From positions 1,736,001-1,800,000 of the forward strand of contig NZ_CP108364.1 of NCBI RefSeq assembly GCF_035946055.1: 64,000 nucleotides of DNA. Direction: 5' to 3'. A program made the position numbers and the translations under genes. The DNA comes from Streptomyces sp. NBC_01341 (GTDB lineage: Bacteria > Actinomycetota > Actinomycetes > Streptomycetales > Streptomycetaceae). How positions within the stretch are numbered: position 1 is the first letter of the stretch; each line of letters begins with the position of its first letter. Below, one piece after another: positions 35,101-47,100 of this stretch. The notes beneath the pieces were generated by a model, which saw only the letters and a list, made by a program, of their open reading frames with translations, was not told the origin of the DNA and ran no database searches.

Positions 35101-38100
35101 CATGCCGACGATGTCCGCGACGTCACCGTCGTCGCTGTCGTCACCGTCGTCGCTGTCGTCGCTGTCGGCGTGCCGGTCCGGCCGGACGGAGTTCCACGTC
35201 CTGCCGACTCCGGCAGGGACCGGCCCGAGCATGATGTGGTCGGTTCCGGTGCGCCAGTCGGTGGACGGACGGGGGGCGTGTTCCGAGTACCAGACCTTCG
35301 CGCCGGTCAGGTCCGCGACGTGCTGGGCCAGGGACTCGATGTCGTCGTGGGGGAAGGCCAGGACGACGTCCGCTCCCGCGGGCCGCGCCGGGTCCCGCGC
35401 CACGAGCCGGGCGAACTCACCGGGATCGTCCAGCGTGAGGACGCCGCGGGGCGTGTTCAGGCGTACGGAGTCGCCGTCCGCCTGGGCGAGGACCACGTAC
35501 GGGTCCGACCACAGGGCGGGCCAGGTGCTCAGCAGCCCGTCCTCCCCCTCCACGGCGTACGAGTCCAGGGCCGGCACCGCGTCCCCGGTGCCGGTCCAGT
35601 TCCGCCCGGTGCCCTGCCGGGACGCCAACCGGGTGCCTCGGCCCAGGGCGGCGTCATGGCTTCTCAGGTACGCGGCCAGAGCGCCTTCGTCGGCGAGTTG
35701 AGCCGGGGACGCGCTGAGCGCGAGCGACCCGAGGACCAGCAGGTGCCGCTCGCCCACCTCGGCGTCCGGGCCCAGGTTCAGCACCCGGGCGGCGAGACCG
35801 TGCGGGGTGTCCCCGGCGCCGTTCTGCTGCGGGTGCCGCCGGGCGAGTTCCCGCAGCGACAGGGCCGTGCCGACCAGCATCTCGGGCGGGTAGTCGTCCC
35901 GGGCGGCCGTGCCGAAGAGGAGGCCGAGCCACAGCTCGTGCGCGGTCTCCCCGGATTCGTCCTCGCTGTCGGATCCACTGGTGTCGTCGGTGAACCGGAA
36001 CTGCGCGAGCGCGTCCGCGCCGGAGAGCGTGCTCAGTTCGTACGCCTCCTCCTCACCCGGCAACCCCGGCGGATCGGTGCCGGCCGGCAGCCCGGCCGTG
36101 TCCGGGCCCGGCCGTACGGTGCCGCCGGGGGAAGCGGCCCGGCCCTCGGGTGCCTTCTGCTCGGTCTTCGGCCCTTCCTTCGCCTCGGGCGTCAGGGGTG
36201 CCTTCGGCGTACCGCTCGTGCCGGGCGTCTTCGGCGTGTCGCGCGTCCCCGGATCGGGTGCCGGGGTACGCGGGGCCACCGGGACGAAGTCGCCGCCGCG
36301 GCGGCGGAGCCGGATGTGCGGGGAGTGCGCTCCCGCGGGTCCCGGGTAGGTGTGGGTGGCGCCGTTCTCCTCGATCAGGGTGACGGTGGTGCCCGTCGCG
36401 GAGGCGGCCCACTCGGCGACGGCACGGTCGGCCCCCGGCCCCCAGGGGGCCGTGGCGAGGTACCGGCGCAGGTGGCCGGCGCGGGCGTCGGCGCTCGGCC
36501 GGGGCGCGCCCGGCCGGATGTTCATCGGCGGTGGTGCGAAGAGGGAGTCGCGTTCGCCGGGGCCGCCGGGCAGGCCGTTCAGCCGCATCAGCTGAGCGGG
36601 CGACTGATCGGCGCGGGTGCGCAGCCTGTTCGCCTCGCGCCGTTCCGTGCCGGGCAGTTCGGCTGCCAGGCGCAGGGCCGTGGAGAGGGCGCCGAAGAAG
36701 CCGTTGCCGCGGCCGGCGGGGGTGCCCTGGGTGTAGGTGGCGCCGTCGGGGCCGGTCAGGACGCCGTCCCGGTCGAGGCGGTGGCGTGGGCCGGTGCTGT
36801 CCGGGGGCGGCATCCAGGGCGGGGTGGTGTGGCTGCGGTGCGCGGGCGGCTGTCCGGACACGGGCCGGGTGCTGTCCGTGCCGGAGGTCGTGGCCGCCGG
36901 GGCCGGCAGCGGCGCCGCGACCGGCGCGGGGCTCCCCTGGGGCAGGGCGGCGTGGAAGAAGCCGCCCGTCGTGAAGAGGACGGGGTCGGTGGCCGCGTCG
37001 ACGGCGGCCGGGTCGGTCCCGTGCGGCAGGAACAGCTGCTCGCGGCCCTCGCCGGTGACCACGGTGAGCGGGGTGCCCATGACGCGGGCGGCCAGTGCGG
37101 GCAGCAGGTCGGCGCCGCCGTGGTCGCCGGCCCGGCGCTCGGGCGGTGCCGGTTCGCCGTCCGCGCCGTCCTGGCGCGGCTCGTTCGCGAAGGGGCGGGC
37201 GAGGGCGGCGGTGGCCAGCGCGACCCGCTGCGCGGGGGTCGGCCACAGGGTCTGCGGGAGGCGCCCGAACGCGTCGAACTCAGCCTGCTGGGCTGCGGTC
37301 AGCCGGATGCCGGCGGAGTCGAGTTCGGCCTGGGTGAAGGTGTCCAGGGCGTCCAGCGCCAGGGCGTCGAGCAGGTCCTCGTTGCCGTCCTCGCCCAGCG
37401 CCCAGGCGAGACGGTCGCGAGCGGCGCCGACCGCCTCCGCCGTGGCCGCCGGATCGCCGGGGCCGGCCGCGAACCGCTCTGCGAGCTCGGTCCCGAGCAG
37501 GTGCGCGAGCCGCCCTCGGTGCTGGGCGGCGGCGAGCAGGGAGTGGAAGAACGACGCACCGTCGTGCGGCACGTCGTGCACCTCGCGCACAGTGGCGCCG
37601 TCCGGGGAGGTGAGGGTGCGCGGCGCAGCGCCGGTGCCGCCGGCGATCCGGTACGGCTCGGGCGCCTCCGAGCGCCAGGCCGGTGCGGTGTACTCCTGCG
37701 GCGCGTCCTTCACCGGGACCGAGGCCGAACCCTGGTGGTGGGCCGTGAGGCGGGAGGCGGCGAGGTGCAGCCGGTGGTGGTCCGCGGCGGCCGCGGCGGT
37801 GCGCTGCTCCCAACCGCGTACCTCGTCACGGGCGGTCTGCCAGGCGGCGACGGCAGGGGACCGGTCGAGGGCCGGGGGCGGTTCGGCCGGCCGGTGGGAG
37901 TCGTCCGCTCCCAGCGCCGCCTGTTCCTCCGCACTCAGGTCGAGCCATGTCTCCCGGGCCCGTGCCCTGGCGTCGTAGTACCCCTTCTCGGCCGCCGCCA
38001 GGTCGCCGGCCGCCTTGGCCTGGCCGTCCCAGGCCGCGAGGACCTCCTCGGTGAACGAGGAATCGTCCAGCAGGCCGTAGTCGCGGGCGATGTCCTCGCG

Positions 38101-41100
38101 CAGCCAGACCAGCGCGGTGGTCTCGGCCTCCGTGGCGCGCGGCCCGCGCTTCGCCTTGCCGAGCGCGAGGAACGGACGGCTGTCGGTGATCCGGTGGTCG
38201 ACCTCGGCCACCGACAGCCAGCTCACCGGCAGCGCGAAGAGCATGCTCCGGTCGGTGACGACCTTGACGTGGGTGCCGAGGGTGGTGTCCGCGGTGCCCT
38301 TGAGTGTCGTCCCGTCGTTCGTGCCGCCGACCGGGAACGTGGCGCCCGGGTTGGTCATCCCGGCGTTGCTGGTGCCGGCCAGGGGCGCTGTGCCCGCCGC
38401 GCCCTCGACGTTGTCGGTGATGCCCGCTTCCAGCGCGTCGGAGGTCTTCGCCCGCTGCATGGCCTCCATGCGCGGCTTGTTCTCGACGGCCAGCAGCCGG
38501 GCACCGCGGCGGTGCATCTTCGCGTACAGGCGGGAGTCGGCGGTGTGGAACTGGCCGAGGAGGTGGGCGGACGACTGGGTGGGCAGCGACGCGCCGTCGG
38601 CGCCGAGCGCCTCGCGGAACCCGGCGGTCAGGCCGCCCTGCGTGGTGGCCTCCTGCTGCGCCTGGGCCGGTGCGGTGCCCAGGCCGGTGAGCGGGGTGAG
38701 ATGTGCCATGCGCACGCGTGATTCGAGGACGGTGCCGGTGTGCCGCTCGCCGAGGTCGCCGTCGCCGAGTCCGTGGGCCCGGGCGGTGGCGAGGGTCAGG
38801 GCGTCCTGCACGTTCGCCGCGCCCCGGATGTCCACGGCGAGGATGCCGGAGCCGATCCGGTCGTCGAAGGGCAGGATGTCCGGATCGGCGCTGCCGTTGG
38901 CGTCCCCGGCGGAGGAGGTCCGCCAGGCGGCAATGCCCTCCGGGCGGGCCTGATCGGCGGTCAGCATCGCCACGGCGCGCTGGGGTTCCGGCACGTCCCG
39001 CTCCGTGAGCGCGCCGTCGGCGCCGTCGCCGTCCGGGGTGAGCAGGCTCGCCGGGAGGATCTCGTTGAGGCTGCCGACGGGTACGCCGACGGCGCTGGGG
39101 GCGAGCGCGTCACCCGCCACGTCCGTCATGGTGACGGTCAGCGTGTAGCTGGTGATGATCTCGGCGTGCGCCTGGGTGGTGGCGATGTTCGGCATCGCGG
39201 TGGTGCCGGCGGTCGCGGTCCTGGTGCTCGCCCGCTGCTTCGCGGCGGTTCCCTGGAGCGAGGGGTTCGCCACGAGGATGCCGCTGTCCGCCGCGCGCTG
39301 GCCCCCGCTGAGCGTCACGTCGGCGCCACGGTCCTGGGAGGCTGAGGCGGCGTCGTCGCGGGCGGTGGTGCGGTAGTCCTCCAGCTCGTAGCCGGTACGC
39401 AGCCTGTCCACCGTGGTGGTGACGGGGGTGAGCTTGAACCTGACCTGTCCGGGGCTGCCGCCGACGGGCAGCTGGAAGGGGCTGGACCAGGTGCGATAGC
39501 GGACCGGCAGGGCCATCCCGTCGGTGGTCAGCTCGTGCAGGTGTGCGGCGAGGAAGTCCGGGGAGAGGCGCTGCAGGACCTGTTCCCGGTCGTGCGAGGA
39601 CACTCCGATCGCCTCCAGCTGCCCCATCAGCTGCTGCGCCGCCCGGGCGCCGTCGAGCCGGCCGCTGGGATGGGTGGGGAAGCGGCGGCCGCGCAGGAAG
39701 GGAGGCACCCGGTAACCCCCGCCGAGGTTGCGCGGGGTGGCGGTGCCCAGGCCGTCCGGGGCGAGCCCGGCCTCGATGACGTCCTGCATCGGCAGGTGGA
39801 ACATCACCGCGTCGCGGATGCGCTGGAGCGCGGCGGCGGCCCGGCGCGGGGCGAGGCTGTTGCCGAGACGCCCGGAGAGCCGGCCGGCCGCGGAACTGAC
39901 GCGGGCTCCGGCGCCGGTGCCCACCGCGCCCATGACGGCCGTCCAGCGGTCCCGCACCGCGACGGTCTCGACGGTGTCGGCGACCACGAGGTACATCCGC
40001 CCGGCGAAGGCGAGGGTGGTGTTGCGCCCCCGGGTCACGGTCTGCGAGACGCCGCGGCCCTTGCCCCACGCGTACTGCAGGGCGGTCGAGTAGGAACCGA
40101 CCACCGCGGGCCCGCCCGGCGCCTGCTGAAGCGGTGTCTCGGCGCCCTGGAGGCCGAGGGTGGTGCGTGAGACCGTGCTCGCGCTGCCGTTGACGCGGTG
40201 CTCGTTGCCGACGGTGGTCTCGAGGCTCGCCGGCTTCGGGTCGCTCCTGACCCGGTAGTTGCTCAGCTCGCCGCGGATGGCCGCCTTGAGGTAATGCGTA
40301 CGGAACGGCCCGGCACCGTTGAGTCCGGTGATCCGGGAACCGAACGGGCCCAGGTACTGGCCGAGTTGGCCGGCCACACCGAGGTTCGCCATCGCCCTTC
40401 GCAGGGCGGTGCGCACCGGGGCGCCGGGCGCGCTGACGTGCCAGGAGGCCCCCGAGGCGCGGTCGGCGGTGTCCTGCATGAGCCGTTGGCGCTCCGGGCC
40501 GCCCTCGGCGCTCAGGACCACGTGCGGGGCGCTCAGCAGCTTCGTGGTGAGCTGCCGGTCGGCGGCATCGGACCTCGGCAACGGGCGCGTGCCGTCGAGC
40601 AGTTGGTCGGCCTCGGTGGAGGAGAGCTGCCGCGGTGCGGGCGTCGCCACCGGTGCGGGCGCCGGCCCGGTGGCCGGCGGATCGACGGGGGCGTGGCGCT
40701 CGGAACCGTGTGCCGCCGGCACGGCCAGCTCCACTCGGCCCACGGTCTCGTTGCCCCGGGTGAACAGGGGCCGCTCCTCGACCTTGCTGACGAAGACACC
40801 CGCGCCCAGCAGGCCGACGGACGCGAGTCGCGCCCAGCCACGCGGGCGGCGGTGGCCCTCGAACGTGGCTCCCAGCTCCACCTGGTAGCTGTAGAGGTCG
40901 GCGCCGGTCTGGAACATCAGGTGGTCGTGCGTGACCGCGACCGTGTTCCTGGTGGCCTTCTGGTCGGTCCTGGCGTGACGGGCGCCGACCGCCACGCTGC
41001 CGGCCTGGCGAGGCAGTCCCGCGTCGGGCACCTTGTCGTGGTCGCGCGGCGAGATGCCCAGTTCGACACCGCCGGAGAGGGTGATGGACGCCTGCTGCCC

Positions 41101-44100
41101 CTGGCCGGAGACCTCGGTGCCGATGACCGCGTTACGCAGCGAGCGCTCGCTCATCGTGGACTCGAACCGCCGGTCGGTGAGGCGCGCCCTGAGGATCAGG
41201 GTGTGGTGACCACGTCGCACCTTGCCGTCCTCGGTGAGCGTGACCGGCACTCCCGTCGTGGTCAGGTCGTCCAGGCTCTGCGCCAGGCTGGGCCGGTTCA
41301 GTGCCTCGCGCACCTGCCGGTCGTTGTGCAGCGCGGTCCGCATCCGCCCGTCGCCGTACCAGAACTTCGCCAGCCGAGGATGCCGGAGCATGAGCGGCGG
41401 GACGAACAGGGAGGGGTACGAGCGGTGCAGCGTGTCCACGACGGCGTCCCCGAAGGCCTGCATGGGGTCCTGGGGAGCGGGCTGCCGGGGCGGCGGCTGG
41501 GTCTGCCCGTGCGGCTGCTCCTGGGGCTGCGGGCGGCCGGGGCGGAAGCCCTCGGCCCGGACCTGTCCGCTCAGGTGGACCGGGTCCTCGCGGGTGAGGT
41601 ACCACGGGACCGGCGGCTCGGCGTCCGGGTGGGGGCCGGTCCGGCCGGGCGTGCGGCTGTCCCAGCCCGCCAGGCGTCGGGCGTCCTGGGTGGAGATCCA
41701 GTCCAGTGTGACCACCCTGACCGGGCGGGCGGCGGAGCGCGGTTCACCGGGCTTGCGCACCATCAGCGTGCGCTCCACCCGGTAGAGGGCGACCGGGTGG
41801 TTGCGGACGCGGCCGGTGGTCTTCCGTGCGGCGTCCGCACCGAGGTAGTGACCCCGCCCGGTGGCGATGTCCGCCCGGATCAGCGGACCGCCCTGGAGGC
41901 GTACGTCGGTCTCCGCGCCGGCGAGGGTGTAGTTCGGCCCGGAGGTGACCTGGAACCCCAGGCGGGTGTCGCGGACGTGCCCCCGCTCGTTCTGGTACGT
42001 GGTCTGGGTGAGGTCGCGCAGCTCCGCCTTCACGGACTCCGCGACCAGGGTGGCCCGGTGCGGCACCGACCGCTCCACGATGAGGTGCCCCAGCGGATGC
42101 TGCCCGCTGCCGCGGGTCAGCTCCGGCCCGGTGACCGGCCCCGCGAACCGGCCGAACAGGGCGAGGAGCCTGCCGGGGCGGACGTAGGAGACCAGTGTGC
42201 GGTGCGCTGAACTCCCGGGCCGTGCACCGGATATCGCGAGTGCGAGATCTTCGGGCGGGTCCGTCAGGTGCAGCCCGGTGGTGTCGGTCATGCGCGGCTC
42301 GGCGCCGTCCGGGAAGGTGAGCGTCCTCGGTGCCCGGCGGGGCCCCTTGTAGGGCACGGTCAGGTCGTCCGGCAGCCGCCAGCTCAGCCCGTCGCGCATG
42401 GCGAACTCGGCGGTGTGCACCCGCGAGCGCTGCCAGCCGCGGGCCGGACGGGACGTCCTGGTGCCGCTGTTCCCCGTGGGCGCCGGTGAACCCGTGGCCG
42501 CGGGCGCCTCGGTGACGCGGTCCACCCGCACCCGGTAGTGGACGTCGTCGAGGTGCAGGTGGGAACCCTCGTGCGCGCGCCATTCGGACTGGTTGTACGC
42601 CTGGGTGCCCTGCGTGTAGTCGGTCCTCCGGGTCCAGCCGAGCGAGAAGCCGAGCTTGAGCAGCCAGTTGAGGGGCGGCCCCATGCTCAGTCCGCCCGCG
42701 ATGCGCCGCCCGAAACCGACGCTGCGCCCGCCACCCGTACCCGCCTGGCCGCGCCGCATGGTGTCCAGCCGCACGGTGCCGCCGTCCACGTCGGAGAACC
42801 GCTCCCAGCGGTGGTACGGGATGGCCTCGACCGTCAACTCGTGGCCGACCCCCGACTTCTCCCGGCCCACGAACCGCGCGCCGCGCGGGGCGGTGAACGC
42901 GCCGGGCTGCTCGGTCAGCAGCCTCAGCAGGTCCGCCTCGTCGAACTGGGCGCGCAGTTTCGGCGGGAGGCCGCCCAGGATCTCCTCGGCCACCTGCTCG
43001 GGCGAGCGCAGGGTGGTCTTGCCCAGGCCGGTGAAGAGTCCGGCCGGCCGGTTCCGCCCGGCGCCGTCGGTCCGGCTTCCGGGGGTGCCGTCGCCCGGGT
43101 CGGCGTCCGGATCGATGAGCGTCGCGGGTATCCGGCTGCCGTCGTCGAAGGTGACGGTGCGCGGGGCCGGGCCCGGTGGCCGGGCGTCCTGGCCGGTCAT
43201 CAGGCGTGCCGGGCGGTGCCGTTCGAGCTGGGTCTCCAGTGGTACCCGGTCGCCCCGGTCGGGGGCGTCGTCGTCGGTGCCGTCGAGGTCGGTGATGCCG
43301 CCCATGCTGCGCAGCCACTCCCCGAAGACGGGTGAATCGTCCGGCTCCGGGGTGGTGACCGGGTCCCCGGTGGTGTCAGGGTCCTGCGCGGGCGGCAGCG
43401 GGGCCGAGGCCGGGACCAGGGCGTCGAAGTGGTCCGTGCCGTTGTAGCCCAGATGCAGGGTGCCGCTCCGCCCGCCGGGGTTGAGGGTGTTGACGAAGGT
43501 GTTGCCCGGCGATTGCGGGTCGGGCTGGACGAGCCGCAGGTCCAGGTCGAGGGTGTGCGCCAGTGCCTCCGGAAGCAGGTCGGCGAAGGGTGAGGCCCAC
43601 AGCGCGGGGAGCTCGGCCGCCGATGCGACCAGTCCCCTCGCGCCGAGGCGCCCGGCGTCGGCCGGGGTGGGGGCCACACGGGCGAGGTGCGGGTAGTCGC
43701 TCTCTCCCAGGATCCGCTGCCACTCCGCGGGATCGCCTCCGGTCACGACGTCCTGTGCGATCCGGTTCCAGAGCCGCGTGATCCGGGTCCGCTCGGCGGA
43801 GTCCCGCACCCCGGCGAGCGCGCGCATGCGCAGGTCGTCCACGACGGCGAACACCGGGTCCGGGATCGCCACGGCCACGACGTCGCCGAGTTCGGACCCG
43901 GTGATCCTGTCCCGCAGCACGCGCCGCAGGCCGGCGATGCTCCGCGCGGCCCACGCGGGCGGCACGTCCCGGCCGCGCGCGCTGTCGAGCAGCGACCGGA
44001 AGAGGCAGTCGCCTCCGCCCGGCGTGTTCAGGCGCCGGAGGGCCAGCCCGTCCGCGTGCACGGCGTCCGCAGCGCCGTGCGTGGTCCGGCTGAGGAGCGT

Positions 44101-47100
44101 CGTGTCCTCGGCGATGCTCTCCGGCGGGCCCGGAGCCGGCGTCACCTGTTGTGCGGGGCCGGCGGTCGCCGATGACGGAGCATGCAGACGGCGCGTCAGT
44201 TCCGCGGTGTCCTCGGGGCCCAGGCCCAGCTCCGACAGCGGCAACGGGGCGCTCGACAGCGACCAGGCGATCCGCGCCGACGGCGCGACGTCGAGGCCGC
44301 GCGCGTCCTCCTGGGAGACCTGTGCGGCCGGAGACAGTGCGGGCGGAGGCGCGGACAGCAGATCGTCGAGTGTGGTGTCCGGCTCCGCGCCCTCCCGCAG
44401 GCCGGCGGCGGCACGCAGGAACGCGCTGTACTGCTCGGGAGTGGGCTCGCCCGCCGGGTCCGCGCCGGGCCCGGCGGCCGGGGCGCCTGCCGTGGCGCCT
44501 CTGGCCGCGTGCCAGTCGGTGACCATCCTGCGCAGCAGGTCCGGTGTCATGCGGCCGTCGCCGTAACGGGACGCGCTGTCGGCGGTCAGCCAGCGCAGAC
44601 CGTCCACGTAGGCCAGTCCGGCGAGCAGATCGCGGTTCTCCGGCTGCTGTTCGGCGTCCGGGCCGAGCGCGTCGCGCAGCGTACGTATCTGCTGGAGGGT
44701 GCGGGCGCGGGTGAACACGTCGGCGGGATCGGGGCCCGCGTGCAGACCCGCGTCGCGGGCCACCCGGTCGAGGTCGGTGCCGCTGGGCTCGGGGGTGAAC
44801 AGCCGCCAGCGGCCCGGTCCGTCCGCGCCCTCGGTGAGCACCGCTCGGACGTCACCGTCCCGGTCGCGGGCGGTGCCCACCTCGGTGGTCGGCGCGTACA
44901 CCGGCCGTCCCGTCCGGTTGGCCACGTGCTGCGCCACCGGCAGACCTGCGATCTCCGGCTGCCGTCCGGTCTCACAGGAGAACAGGACCAGCGGCCGGTC
45001 CTGATCGCCTTCCTGCGCCCACGCCGTGAGCGCCACACCGAGCTGTACGCCGCTGACCTTCACGCTGGGCCGTGCCGCGTCGTCGGTGCCGAGTGTGACG
45101 GTGCGGGACGTGCCGTGGCCCACGAAGTAGTCGGCGCCCTGTTCGCTGTCCGCGCCGGGGAGCGGGGCCGGCGGCCCGGTGAACACGGTGCGGCGGACGG
45201 ACGGTGGCGCCTCGGTCCCCGCGACGGATTCCGTCCCGGGCCGGGCCGCTGAGGAGGCGGGTGCGGAGACGGTGCGTACGCCGCGGAAGGTGTCCTGGCC
45301 CAGCAGCGCTCGTCGTCCTGTGTCCCGTGCGGTGCCGTCCTCGGCCGGGCTCTGCGAGATGGTCAGCATCCGGACGGCACGTCCCGGTGTGGGCCGCGCG
45401 GCCCCGTCCGGAACCAGCCGCCGCACCTGGGTGAGGGGCACGGTGTGCCCGTCCAGGGTGATCACGGCCGGTTCGCCCGCGATCTCCGGGGATCCGCTCG
45501 TGCCACCGCCGTCCGCACCGCTCTGCTCGGGGCGTACGACGATCCGGGCCCGCGGCGGGACAGGGGGCGTTTGGGGGGGCGCCGCGGGGAAGCTCTCCGC
45601 CGGCGGGGGCGAGTTTCCGCCGGTCCCGGCGCCCTGTCCCGTACCGGAACCGGAAGCCTGGCCACCGGTCGCGGTCCCGGTTCCGTCGCTGTCGCCCCCG
45701 CCGGACTCCAGGTGCGGGTCGGTGGCCGTCTCGGCGCCGGCACGGGACAGGGTGGCGATCTTGTCCGGGGCGAACACGGTGGCGGCCGGGCCCGTCCCGT
45801 TGCTCCGCGGCGGTGTCGCCTTCTCCTGGAGTGCGGCCGGCGGCCCGGCCGGGGAGGAGGAGTCGACGGGACCGCCGCCGGTCGTACCGATGCTCTGGGT
45901 GGCCGGGCGGGACACCGGACCGATGGCGTCGGCGAGCGGCAGCAGCACGTCCGCGCCGGGGAAAGCGGTGTCCGTGGCCCCGTCAGCCGTCGGGGCGGGT
46001 GCCGGGGCGGCGAGCGGGCGGACGCGGACCGGTGCGCCGGGCCCCTCGCGGGTGAGCTCGGCGGCGGCACGTACCGGGCGCCCTCCCCCGTCCTGCGCGA
46101 CGGCGGGCCCGAGCACGACGGCCCTGTCGGTACCGGCGCCGTCGAGCAGCTCCGCCGCCTCCGGTGCGCCCTCCCCGGGCGGCGGCACGGCGGAGACGAC
46201 GATCGTCAGCGGCGGTGCCTGGGTGGCGCCGGGGTCACCGGCGATCGGGGGGACGGCCTTCGGGTCGGCTGCGCCGCCGACATCCGATGCGCCACCGACG
46301 GCCGATGCGCCACCGACGGCCTTCGCGTCCCCGGTGCCGGTGAACGAGCTGACGGTGCCCACCTTCTGCGGTGCGGCGACGACGGCGGTGTCCGGAGCGC
46401 CGGGCGTGCCGGAGGCCGGAACTCCGGGTGCGTCGGGGGCAGGTGCGGCGGCGGCGCCCGCGTCCGGGGCGGGACCGGTGCCGCCGGCCGGGTCGGGCAG
46501 CCCGCCGCCGTCCGGTGTCGGGTCCGTTCCGGCCGGCCCGGCGGACTCCTGCGCGGGGGCGGTCTCGGGAGACGGGGCGGACTGCGCGGATTCGCCGTCG
46601 GTCGGCTGCACCCCGTCCGCCGGGGCCGCACCGTCGGCCGGGGCCGCACCGTCGGCCGGGTCCGCACCGTGCGCGGTACGCGCGCCCTGGGGCGGCGTGG
46701 CGGACGAAGCCGGTCCCGCGCCGGTCTGGGGCACGCCGCCGGGCCGGGCGCCGCCGCCCGTGCCGGTCGCGGCCGGGTTGGCGGATACGCCGGTGGCGAC
46801 GGGAGCACCTGCCCCCTGCACCGGGGCCGTGGGGGTGCTCTGCCCGGCCGTCGGACCGGTGTCCGCCCCGAGTGCGGCGGAACCGCTGCCGGGGCCGCCC
46901 GTGCCGGTCGCGGACGGGTCACCCACCGCGATCGGCGTGTCGACCGTGACCTGGGTGCCGAAGCCGTCGAGGGCACGGCGGACCTCGTCGGCGTCGACCT
47001 GGGCGGCGGGACCGCTCCCGGAAGGCACGACGCGGACCTCGGGCAGCTGCGACAGGCCGGAGTGCAGGCCGTCGCGCACACCGATCTCGGTGCCACCGGG

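Noticed and set aside
23152..38721. Very long open frames on the plus strand opposite the giant gene
   Set aside because: They are mirror frames caused by GC-biased third codon positions. Their translations are Arg/Gly/Val-rich with no recognisable motifs, whereas the minus-strand frame shows protein motifs throughout.
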